DNA of 5,727 nucleotides, taken from assembly GCA_903882825.1 (NCBI GenBank), contig CAIRYL010000047.1, forward strand, positions 1 through 5,727, given 5' to 3'. The notes beneath the pieces are model-generated. The model worked only from the letters and a program-made list of their open reading frames with translations. It did no database searches and was not told the origin of the DNA. This document shows positions 1 through 5,727 of this stretch, in pieces. The stretch's first letter is position 1. The number at the start of each line of letters is the position of its first letter. The position numbers and the translations under genes are program-made. Source of the stretch: an uncultured Candidatus Peregrinibacteria bacterium (lineage in GTDB: Bacteria; Patescibacteriota; Gracilibacteria; CAIRYL01).

Positions 1-57
1 CCAGAAAGACCAGAAAAGATACTCTGTGAGAAGTGTTATTTGAAAGAAATTTTATAG
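1..57 (+). CDS. C-terminal end of a cysteine-rich zinc-ribbon paralog (5' end outside window)
   Basis: Frame 1 reads 18 codons to a TAG stop at 55-57. The residues match the extreme C terminus of the three paralogs further along: the PEK-(I/V)-(L/F)-CEKCY signature, where CEKC is the last of four CxxC knuckles of the C-terminal zinc ribbon. The tail after CEKCY (LKEIL) differs from the EQS(V/I)I tail of the other copies, and the stop is TAG rather than TAA, so this is a more diverged member and not a recent copy. It shows that the family also lies upstream of the regulator, giving at least four members at this locus. Too little is visible to judge whether the full gene is intact. The family assignment follows from the sequence; a zinc-binding role is inferred from the CxxC motif. 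Confidence 0.8.
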   Translation, partial: PERPEKILCEKCYLKEIL

Positions 58-69
58 AGAACGTCTCTA
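55..69. terminator. Short perfect stem-loop between convergent genes, possible terminator
   Basis: TAGAGA (55-60), loop ACG (61-63) and TCTCTA (64-69) form a perfect 6-bp stem with a 3-base loop. The stem begins at the stop codon of the upstream paralog and lies 24 bases past the stop of the minus-strand regulator, so it sits between two converging genes. There is no strong U tract on the plus strand; on the minus strand the stem is followed by an A/T-rich run with only a short U stretch. The stem itself is seen; a termination role, possibly from both sides, is inferred and weak, because the stem is half A-U pairs. Confidence 0.3.
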
Positions 70-92
70 CGAGAAAACATACGGAATAGAAT

Positions 93-863
93 TTACACAA
101 TAAAACTCGTGGCACCAAGCCATGCTAAATCAAAAATAGCTTTTTGGGTTCTAAAAAGTTCAGGATTTTCAATAAGAACTCCAATGGGACTCTGTTTTGA
201 AAGATTCATAATAGCGATAGAATTAGAAAAAATAGTGATTTCTGATTCAAATGAAAATTCATCTGAAGAAATAAGAAATACTTCCAATAAACGTTCGTCA
301 AAAATTTTGGGGAAAAATTTTTGACGAAACGCTTCACTTTGTGCATTTCGAGGAGAAATAAACCGAGTTTTTGTTTTATGATCAATACGTTTTTGAAAAT
401 GCTCTGAAAGAAATACTGTTCCTTCAAAAAAATTTTCAAGTCGCATAAAATTTGAAAAACTTACCAATTCCGTATTTTTTGCCTCTCCGACAATTCCAAA
501 AAGGTTTTGAACACCCTCTTTCCCTTCAAAAAACTGGACTCTCGGACGGTCAGGTGTTTTTTTGGAAAGTGCCAAAAGTGAGGGAAGTAATTCTTCCACA
601 ATATTCATTCGTTCCTTCTCTTTATTCAACAATATTTGCGGGTTTTCTGCCGAAAAAGTGCGGACTCCATTTTTTTTAGATGCCCTCAAAATTCCTTTTT
701 TTATTAATTTTTCACTATGGTGATAACAATTTACCCGTCCGATATTCGTAAGATGAGCAATGGTGGCAATGGGAATATTCCCATATTCTAAACATGCGAG
801 ATAGATTTTGGATTCTTCCACAGTAAAGTCGAGGTGCTGAAAGAGGGATTCAAGATGGTACAT
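93..863 (-). CDS. TrmB-family winged-helix transcriptional regulator
   Basis: This is a 256-residue protein, a usual length for bacterial and archaeal TrmB-like regulators. Residues about 5-70 form a winged helix-turn-helix: a first helix with the LDFTVEESKIYLACLEYG pattern, then the IPIATIAHLTNIGRVNCYHH helix-turn-helix core, then a wing ending near residue 70 (GVRTFSAENP). Residues about 75-103 are charged and helical, typical of the dimerising helix in this family. From residue 107 the VQFFEGKEGVQNLF motif opens the C-terminal effector-like domain seen in TrmB relatives, which continues to the end. The TrmB family includes sugar-responsive regulators, but no ligand can be read from this sequence. 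The ATG at 861-863 gives a full first helix; an ATG 7 bases upstream is out of frame. No Shine-Dalgarno motif precedes it. It is divergent from the cysteine-rich array across 140 bases, so control of that array or of itself is a reasonable inference. Confidence 0.88.
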   Translation of the reverse strand: MYHLESLFQHLDFTVEESKIYLACLEYGNIPIATIAHLTNIGRVNCYHHSEKLIKKGILRASKKNGVRTFSAENPQILLNKEKERMNIVEELLPSLLALSKKTPDRPRVQFFEGKEGVQNLFGIVGEAKNTELVSFSNFMRLENFFEGTVFLSEHFQKRIDHKTKTRFISPRNAQSEAFRQKFFPKIFDERLLEVFLISSDEFSFESEITIFSNSIAIMNLSKQSPIGVLIENPELFRTQKAIFDLAWLGATSFIV

Positions 864-900
864 ACTTCATAGTTGTAAAAACTTTTCGACAGAATTTTAC

Positions 901-927
901 ACTATAAGAATGGCATTTTAAAAACAA
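901..927 (-). promoter_or_regulatory. Candidate promoter of the TrmB-family regulator
   Basis: Read on the minus strand, TATAGT (906 down to 901) matches the -10 consensus at five of six bases. TTGTTT (927 down to 922) is a poor -35 at a short 15-base spacing. Initiation would fall near 894, leaving a leader of about 30 bases before the ATG at 863. The -10 is reasonable; the -35 is weak, and A/T-rich sequence produces such matches easily. Confidence 0.35.
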
Positions 928-972
928 AAATACAACTTTTGCAGTGACGTAATTTTTATTTTTTCAAAAGAG

Positions 973-981
973 TGTTACAGT
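973..981 (+). promoter_or_regulatory. Candidate extended -10 element for the cysteine-rich array
   Basis: TG at 973-974, one base, then TACAGT at 976-981 resembles an extended -10 (TGnTAnAnT). No recognisable -35 lies 16-18 bases upstream, where the sequence is a T run, but extended -10 promoters can act without one. Transcription would start near 988, giving a very short leader of about 15 bases before the ATG at 1004. The bases 982-1003 contain no Shine-Dalgarno motif, consistent with a short-leader or leaderless message. If real, this promoter probably serves all three closely spaced paralogs. Confidence 0.3.
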
Positions 982-1003
982 CATACCCAATAATCATTTT
1001 GTT

Positions 1004-2647
1004 ATGATCCAAGCCTGCACAGTTACCGGTACTCCTTTTGAAATTACTCATAAAGATATAAAATTTTATGAGGAAATGAGTGTTCCACCGCCTACCCTGT
1101 GTCCGGAAGAGCGAGCAAGAAGAAGGTTAAGCTGGCGAAACGATCGTACTTTTTATAAGCGCAAATGTGATGCGACTGGAAAAGTAATTATTGCCATGTA
1201 TCCACCACACACTTCTTTTCCCGTCTATCACCAATCCGCATGGTGGACCGATTCGTGGGATCCACTTTTGTTTGGGAGAGATTTTGATTTTTCTCGTTCA
1301 TTTTTTAGTCAATGGAAAGATCTTATGATGGTGGTTCCACGACTGGGAATGGACATAGTAAATTGCGAAAATTCAGACTACTGCAATTATTGTGGAGATG
1401 ATAAAAATTGTTATATTGATATTGCTGGTGAACGGAATGAAGAGTCTTTTTTTGGACTTTTTACAAAATATTCTACCTCCGTGTGTGATACCACTTTTGT
1501 ATATAATGGAGAATTAGTATACGAAGCCATAAGCTGTTACGGGTGTTATAATATCCAATTTTGCAAAGATTGTGAAAATTCTTCCGATTGCGCTTATTGT
1601 TTTGATCTCAAGGGATGTCAAAACTGTTTCATGTGTACGGGACTCCGCAATAAAAAATATTGCATCGAAAATAAACAATATCCAAAAGAGGAATATCTAA
1701 AAATTGCCAATCAAAAAAACTTTTCGTCATTTCTCATTCAACAAAAAGCAAAGAAAAGATGGCTTCATCTGATGAGTTCTGCAAAACATAAATATGCACA
1801 AATCCTGAATTCTGAGAATTGTACAGGCGACAATATAAACAGCTCAAAAAATACCTTTGATTCATTTAATGCACTCAATTGCGAAGATTGTAGATATTTA
1901 TACGATGTTTTGGATGCGAAAGATTGTCGCGATCTGAATTATTCTCTCTATAATCCAGAAATGTCGTGTGAACTTATTTCTACACTCCAAATGCATTCCT
2001 CTGCCTATTCTCTGGCGAGTCATTATTGTTATGATGTTTTTTACTGCGATCTCTGTAATTCTACGAAAAATTGTTTTGGATGTATTGGTTTAAAACAAAA
2101 AGAATACTGTATTTTAAATACACAATACTCAAAAGAAGAATATTTCGCACTCCGAACAAAAATTATTGAACACATGAAACACACCGGAGAATGGGGACAA
2201 TTTTTCCCAATAGAAATTTCTCCTTTTGGATATAATGAAACCGTCGCAAACGAATATTTCCCGCTTACAAAAGAAGAGGTTTTACAAAAAGGATGGAAAT
2301 GTAAAGATGATGAACCTTCTGCTCAATATAATGGTCCAAAAATACAAATTCCAGAAACCATTTCCAATACTCCAGACTCCATTTGTGATCAAATTTTAGA
2401 GTGCGAACAATGTTCTAAAAACTATCGCCTTGTAAAACCAGAACTTCAGTTTTACAGAACTATGAATCTTCCAGTCCCACACGTTTGTCCCAATTGCAGA
2501 CATTTAAACCGCATGAAATTCAGAAATCCTCGAAAACTTTTTAAAAGAAATTGTACCAATTGTGGCACACATATAGAAACTACTTACTCATTCGATCGTC
2601 CCGAAAAGGTGCTGTGTGAGAAATGTTATGAACAATCCGTAATTTAA
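1004..2647 (+). CDS. Large cysteine-rich protein with terminal zinc-ribbon modules, array copy 1
   Basis: A 547-residue protein with 39 cysteines and no signal peptide or membrane segment, so probably cytoplasmic. Residues 5-81 are a degenerate zinc-ribbon module (C5-T8, C33-E36, C55-T58, H76-A79 where intact CxxC knuckles would sit). A W/F-rich linker (80-118) follows. Block 1 (121-220) has CxxC pairs at 178/181, 187/190, 196/199 and 205/208, exactly nine residues apart, and ends in the motif CTGLRNKKYC...KEEY. A helical linker leads to block 2 (273-369), which ends in the related motif CIGLKQKEYC...KEEY. Residues 376-466 are the segment most conserved between copies (SPFGYNETVANEYFPLTKEE). 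Residues 467-541 are an intact ribbon with C467/470, C495/498, C517/520 and C538/541. The start is supported by C5 lying at the same position in all copies. Metal binding is inferred; the biochemical role is unknown. I recall proteins of this layout from CPR genomes as uncharacterised. Confidence 0.85.
   Translation: MIQACTVTGTPFEITHKDIKFYEEMSVPPPTLCPEERARRRLSWRNDRTFYKRKCDATGKVIIAMYPPHTSFPVYHQSAWWTDSWDPLLFGRDFDFSRSFFSQWKDLMMVVPRLGMDIVNCENSDYCNYCGDDKNCYIDIAGERNEESFFGLFTKYSTSVCDTTFVYNGELVYEAISCYGCYNIQFCKDCENSSDCAYCFDLKGCQNCFMCTGLRNKKYCIENKQYPKEEYLKIANQKNFSSFLIQQKAKKRWLHLMSSAKHKYAQILNSENCTGDNINSSKNTFDSFNALNCEDCRYLYDVLDAKDCRDLNYSLYNPEMSCELISTLQMHSSAYSLASHYCYDVFYCDLCNSTKNCFGCIGLKQKEYCILNTQYSKEEYFALRTKIIEHMKHTGEWGQFFPIEISPFGYNETVANEYFPLTKEEVLQKGWKCKDDEPSAQYNGPKIQIPETISNTPDSICDQILECEQCSKNYRLVKPELQFYRTMNLPVPHVCPNCRHLNRMKFRNPRKLFKRNCTNCGTHIETTYSFDRPEKVLCEKCYEQSVI
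2103..2405 (+). repeat. Long direct repeat, copy 1 instance (pairs with 5425-5727)
   Basis: These 303 bases align without gaps to 5425-5727 with four differences (2119 T/C, 2147 G/A, 2236 T/C, 2302 T/G). Two are silent, one gives A/T and one gives C433 in copy 1 against W in copies 2 and 3. The match is cut off by the window edge and may extend. It codes for the last cysteine motif and the conserved segment before the C-terminal ribbon. Confidence 0.9.
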
Positions 2648-2655
2648 TTTTTTTT
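2648..2655 (+). other. Eight-thymine spacer between array copies 1 and 2
   Basis: The whole gap between the TAA of copy 1 and the ATG of copy 2 is eight consecutive T. It holds no Shine-Dalgarno motif and no hairpin, so it is unlikely to be a terminator. Copy 2 is probably translated by coupling or by an A/U-rich initiation context on a shared message. Confidence 0.7.
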
Positions 2656-4302
2656 ATGATGCAACAATGCAAAGTCACCGGCACCGTATTTGAAATAACT
2701 GAAGCAGATATCGCTTTTTACCAAAAAATGGGTGTTCCACCTCCTACTCTTTGTCCCCAAGAACGGCAAAGAAGGCGTCTTGCGTTCCGAAATTTTCGAA
2801 GCTTATATCATCGCGAATGCAATGGAACTGGTAAAAAAATTATTTCCATGTATTCCACTGAAAAACCATTCCCCGTATATGAAAATGAATACTGGTGGGG
2901 TGACCAGTGGAATGCATTAGATTACAAACAAAACTTTAATTTTGAAAAAACTTTTTTTGAGAATTATCAAACTCTTTCCAACAATGTTCCAAGGTCGGCA
3001 ATTGCAAATAATAATTGTGACAATAGCCAATACTGTAATTTTGCGTGGCTTTCAAAAAACTGTTATTTAGTATTTGGATGCGTTCGCAGTGAAAATTGTT
3101 TATATGGACATATTGTTTGGGACTCCCAAAATTGTATTGATGGACTGTACTTATATCGATGTGAATGGTGTTCAAATTCTACAGACCTTGTGGATTGTTA
3201 TGATGTTCATTTTTCGACGGAATGTAGTAATTGTTCGGAAAGTTATTTCTTGCATGACTGTCGAGGATGTCAACACTGCTTCGGATCAACCAATCTTCGA
3301 AACAAGCAATACTATTTTTTAAATAAAAAATATACAAAAGAAGAATACGCTGAAAATCTCAAAAAATATTTTTCCCCCACTCCATCCAATATTGCGAATG
3401 GTGAAAAATGGCTAGAGAAAGAGAAAAAAGAAAAAGTAATATTTCCTGAAAAATTTTCTTTAAAATGCGAAGAATGTAGTGGAAACCATATTTACGAAAG
3501 CAAAAATGTAAAAGAAAGTTTTGATGCCAAAAAATCTGAGGATTCAAAATTTTTATTTACCGCATACGAAGAAAAAAACTGCTATGATATTTCTTTTACG
3601 GCAGGAAAATCAGAATTTTGTATAGATTCATTAACAATGTTTAATGTTCAAAATATTCTTTTTTCTCATTTTTTAAATGGGACGAGCGATGCTGCATATT
3701 CTGAATTTTGCTTTTCTTCTTCGAATCTTTTTGGATGTATTGGGCTGAGGAATGCGCATTACTGCATTTTTAATACACAATACTCAAAAGAAGAATATTT
3801 CACACTCCGAACAAAAATTATTGAACACATGAAACGCACCGGAGAATGGGGAGAATTTTTCCCAACAAAACTTTCTCCATTTGGATACAACGAAACCGTC
3901 GCAAACGAATATTTCCCACTTACAAAAGAAGAGGTTTTACAAAAAGGATGGAAATGGAAAGATGATGAACCTTCTGCAGAATATTCAGGAGAAAAAATAC
4001 AAATACCAGAGCGAATAGAAGACATTTCTGATGATATTTTAGGAAAAATTCTCACATGCGAACAGTGTTCTAAAAATTATCGCCTCGTAAAACCAGAACT
4101 TCAATTATATAAAAAAATAAAACTTCCAATCCCTAAAACATGCCCCAATTGTCGGCATTCTAAAAGAATGAATTTAAGAACTCCTCGAAACCTTTTTAAA
4201 AGAAATTGTAGCAATTGTTCAAAAAATATTGAAACCACGTATTCACCCCAAAGACCAGAAAAAGTTTTCTGTGAAAAATGTTATGAACAATCCATAATAT
4301 AA
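2656..4302 (+). CDS. Large cysteine-rich protein with terminal zinc-ribbon modules, array copy 2
   Basis: A 548-residue paralog of copy 1 with 32 cysteines and the same domain order. The N-terminal degenerate ribbon (5-79) keeps only C5, C33 and C55 of the eight knuckle positions. Block 1 (121-208) aligns with copy 1 without gaps, and its 14 cysteines (121, 127, 136, 142, 148, 160, 169, 172, 181, 190, 193, 202, 205, 208) all share one three-residue phase. The block ends in GSTNLRNKQYY, where the two cysteines of the copy 1 motif are replaced by S211 and Y220. Block 2 (271-370) is cysteine-poorer and lysine/serine-rich, ending in CIGLRNAHYC. The conserved segment (377-437) and the intact ribbon (C468/471, C496/499, C518/521, C539/542) follow. 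Two ATGs are adjacent (2656 and 2659); the first aligns with the start of copy 1. Eight bases separate it from copy 1 and five from copy 3, so co-transcription is likely. Function unknown. Confidence 0.85.
   Translation: MMQQCKVTGTVFEITEADIAFYQKMGVPPPTLCPQERQRRRLAFRNFRSLYHRECNGTGKKIISMYSTEKPFPVYENEYWWGDQWNALDYKQNFNFEKTFFENYQTLSNNVPRSAIANNNCDNSQYCNFAWLSKNCYLVFGCVRSENCLYGHIVWDSQNCIDGLYLYRCEWCSNSTDLVDCYDVHFSTECSNCSESYFLHDCRGCQHCFGSTNLRNKQYYFLNKKYTKEEYAENLKKYFSPTPSNIANGEKWLEKEKKEKVIFPEKFSLKCEECSGNHIYESKNVKESFDAKKSEDSKFLFTAYEEKNCYDISFTAGKSEFCIDSLTMFNVQNILFSHFLNGTSDAAYSEFCFSSSNLFGCIGLRNAHYCIFNTQYSKEEYFTLRTKIIEHMKRTGEWGEFFPTKLSPFGYNETVANEYFPLTKEEVLQKGWKWKDDEPSAEYSGEKIQIPERIEDISDDILGKILTCEQCSKNYRLVKPELQLYKKIKLPIPKTCPNCRHSKRMNLRTPRNLFKRNCSNCSKNIETTYSPQRPEKVFCEKCYEQSII
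3772..3977 (+). repeat. Direct repeat, copy 2 instance (pairs with 2117-2322 and 5439-5644)
   Basis: This 206-base stretch of copy 2 aligns without gaps to copy 1 with 11 differences and to copy 3 with 9, by manual count. Similarity drops sharply just after 3977, at the codons following DDEPSA, where copies 1 and 3 stay identical to each other. Confidence 0.85.
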
Positions 4303-4307
4303 TTTTT
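4303..4307 (+). other. Five-thymine spacer between array copies 2 and 3
   Basis: The gap between the TAA of copy 2 and the first ATG of copy 3 is five T and nothing else. As with the previous junction there is no ribosome-binding motif; upstream bases are A/T-rich coding sequence of copy 2. The T-run/ATGATG arrangement is the same at both junctions, so spacer and gene start appear to have been duplicated together. Confidence 0.7.
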
Positions 4308-4351
4308 ATGATGCAACAATGCAAAGTCACCGGCACCGTATTTGAAATAAC
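4308..4351 (+). repeat. Direct repeat of the gene start, copies 2 and 3 (pairs with 2656-2699)
   Basis: The first 44 bases of copy 3 are identical to the first 44 of copy 2 (2656-2699), and the five T before each ATG also match. After this the two diverge mostly at third positions. Copy 1 lacks this close match and has a different start (MIQAC against MMQQC). Confidence 0.85.
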
Positions 4352-5727
4352 AGAAGAAGACCTCGCTTTTTACCAAAAAATGGGTGTTCCACCTCCCACT
4401 CTTTGTCCTCAAGAACGACAAATAAGAAGACTCGCGTTCCGAAATGAGCGGAAGCTGTATCACAGAAGTTGTAATGCTACCGCACAAAAAATAATTTCGG
4501 TATATTCTCCCGAAAACCCATTCACGGTATATGAAAATGAATATTGGTGGAAAGATCATTGGGACGCTCAAATGTACGGAAAAAAATTTAAAAATACTCA
4601 ATCCTTTTTTTCACAGTTTCAAGAACTTTTAAAAGTTGTTCCAAAAATGGCACGTATCCAACAAGGAGAAAATGAGAATTCTACCTATTGTAATACCGCC
4701 TCTTGGAACAAAAATTGCTACCTTCTTTCGATGGCAAATGGAAACGAAAATTGTCTCTATGGAAATAATGTAAATGATTCTCGGAGCAGTGTTGATAATT
4801 TTCTACTGATAAGTTCTGAACTGTGTTACGAGGTGATAAACGGTTTACGACTCTATAATTGTTGCTTCTGTGAAGATTGTGAAAATTCTTCTGACCTTTG
4901 GTTTTGTAAAAATTGTATTGGATGCCATAACTGTTTTGGATCAGTAAATTTGAGAAATAAAAAGTACTATTTCTTTAATACGCCTTATTCTCAGGAAGAA
5001 TACCATCAAAAAATTAAAGATTTGAACATTTTAGATTCTCAAAAATTACAGCATATTTATAAAAATTTTTTCTCAGAATGGCTTCTAAAATTTCCAGTAA
5101 AATATGCCCACATTTTGCAGAGCGAAAATAGTAGTGGTGATTATCTCCACTCTTGTAAAAATTCAAAGGAGTGTTTTGATCTTGAGAATTGCGAAGATGT
5201 AAAATTTTGTGTAGGAGGAGGAAAAATGAAAAATTCGTATGATGTAAGTCATTATGGAAAACAAGGAATCAACGAACTTTTATACGAATGCGAGGGCGTT
5301 GGTCACGGGGTTTTTGATATAAAATTCTCAAAACTTATATGGGGTGGTTCATCTTTTTTGGAATATTGTTATGAATGTTTCAACTGCCAACATTGTTTTG
5401 GTTGTACAGGACTTAAAAATGCACAATACTGTATTTTAAACACACAATACTCAAAAGAAGAATATTTCACACTCCGAACAAAAATTATTGAACACATGAA
5501 ACACACCGGAGAATGGGGACAATTTTTCCCAATAGAAATTTCTCCTTTTGGATATAACGAAACCGTCGCAAACGAATATTTCCCGCTTACAAAAGAAGAG
5601 GTTTTACAAAAAGGATGGAAATGGAAAGATGATGAACCTTCTGCTCAATATAATGGTCCAAAAATACAAATTCCAGAAACCATTTCCAATACTCCAGACT
5701 CCATTTGTGATCAAATTTTAGAGTGCG
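4308..5727 (+). CDS. Large cysteine-rich protein with terminal zinc-ribbon modules, array copy 3 (3' end outside window)
   Basis: An open frame from ATG 4308 runs 473 codons to the window edge with no stop. The break falls at the first cysteine (C473) of the C-terminal ribbon; by comparison with its neighbours the full protein should be near 553 residues. The N-terminal degenerate ribbon (C5, C33, C55) is nearly the same as copy 2. Block 1 has cysteines at 128, 137, 149, 173, 185, 188, 191, 200, 203, 206 and 209, all in one three-residue phase (C186 is the exception), and ends in GSVNLRNKKYY. Block 2 has 283, 289, 295, 301 and 328, then a run C354, C357, C360, C363, C366 and C375 on another phase, ending in CTGLKNAQYC. 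The conserved segment from residue 373 on is almost identical in DNA to copy 1. The first of two adjacent ATGs (4308, 4311) is chosen to match copies 1 and 2. Function unknown. Confidence 0.84.
   Translation, partial: MMQQCKVTGTVFEITEEDLAFYQKMGVPPPTLCPQERQIRRLAFRNERKLYHRSCNATAQKIISVYSPENPFTVYENEYWWKDHWDAQMYGKKFKNTQSFFSQFQELLKVVPKMARIQQGENENSTYCNTASWNKNCYLLSMANGNENCLYGNNVNDSRSSVDNFLLISSELCYEVINGLRLYNCCFCEDCENSSDLWFCKNCIGCHNCFGSVNLRNKKYYFFNTPYSQEEYHQKIKDLNILDSQKLQHIYKNFFSEWLLKFPVKYAHILQSENSSGDYLHSCKNSKECFDLENCEDVKFCVGGGKMKNSYDVSHYGKQGINELLYECEGVGHGVFDIKFSKLIWGGSSFLEYCYECFNCQHCFGCTGLKNAQYCILNTQYSKEEYFTLRTKIIEHMKHTGEWGQFFPIEISPFGYNETVANEYFPLTKEEVLQKGWKWKDDEPSAQYNGPKIQIPETISNTPDSICDQILEC
5425..5727 (+). 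repeat. Long direct repeat, copy 3 instance (pairs with 2103-2405)
   Basis: This is the partner of 2103-2405 at a constant offset of 3322 bases, with 299 of 303 bases identical. It continues to the last base of the window. Confidence 0.9.

Noticed and set aside
109..679. Short plus- and minus-strand open frames inside the regulator gene
   Set aside because: They overlap a clear TrmB-family protein in other frames and show no domain or initiation signal.
2648..2655. Rho-independent terminator at the eight-T run
   Set aside because: No G/C-bearing hairpin precedes the T run, and another gene of the same family starts immediately after it.
2732..3547. Overlapping open frames of 62-82 codons inside copy 2
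   Set aside because: They are in alternative frames of a gene supported by two close paralogs; their existence follows from its codon composition.
3759..4601. Antisense open frames of about 98 and 106 codons (3759-4055 and 4281-4601, minus strand)
   Set aside because: They lie opposite the best-conserved parts of copies 2 and 3, cross the gene junction, and resemble no recognisable family; they are by-products of the coding sequence on the other strand.
1004..5727. CoA-transferase (CaiB/BaiF) naming for the cysteine-rich proteins
   Set aside because: I recall this name on similar CPR proteins, but nothing here resembles a CoA-transferase. The sequences are zinc-ribbon-like and cysteine-repeat proteins, so the name looks like a transferred annotation error.
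1004..5727. Alternative genetic code with TGA read as glycine or tryptophan
   Set aside because: No in-frame TGA occurs in any of the five genes, Gly and Trp use ordinary codons, and genes end at TAA or TAG. The absence of TGA stops cannot decide the matter fully, but there is no positive sign of recoding.
2103..5727. CRISPR or mobile-element repeats
   Set aside because: The repeats are in-frame parts of paralogous coding genes about 1.65 kb apart, with no short spacers, terminal inverted repeats, target-site duplications or transposase.

Overview
The window is A+T-rich (well under 40% G+C by eye) and tightly packed. It holds one transcription regulator and a tandem family of large cysteine-rich proteins. 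No rRNA, tRNA, CRISPR array, transposase or integrase is visible. Long proteins of this layout, TrmB-type regulators of this size and T-rich leaders without a Shine-Dalgarno motif fit a Candidate Phyla Radiation (Patescibacteria) bacterium. That placement rests on recalled family resemblance, not on a marker gene. All five reading frames stay open under the standard bacterial code, with no in-frame TGA, so recoding of TGA to glycine is not indicated.

Layout: (i) bases 1-57 are the last 18 codons of a cysteine-rich paralog that begins outside the window; (ii) a perfect 6-bp stem-loop at 55-69 overlaps its stop codon; (iii) 93-863, minus strand, is a complete TrmB-family winged-helix regulator; (iv) 864-1003 is a 140-base divergent intergenic region with candidate promoters; (v) three plus-strand paralogs follow head to tail at 1004-2647, 2656-4302 and 4308 to the window edge, separated only by spacers of 8 and 5 thymines.

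The paralogs share one plan: an N-terminal zinc-ribbon-like module that has lost most of its cysteines, a first cysteine-rich repeat block, a helical linker, a second cysteine-rich block, a highly conserved segment, and a C-terminal module with four intact CxxC knuckles. The N- and C-terminal modules align without gaps over about 77 residues, so the protein ends are an internal duplication. In the cysteine-rich blocks almost every cysteine falls on a single three-residue phase, often nine residues apart, which suggests a regular solenoid-like fold. At DNA level the 3' portions of copies 1 and 3 are nearly identical (4 differences in 303 bases) while the middles have diverged strongly, which points to gene conversion or recent duplication with diversification of the centre.

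The regulator is transcribed away from the array and shares its upstream region, so it is a candidate local regulator of the array, and possibly of itself. The function of the cysteine-rich proteins is unknown. They show no signal peptide or membrane segment, so a cytoplasmic, probably metal-binding role is the simplest reading.
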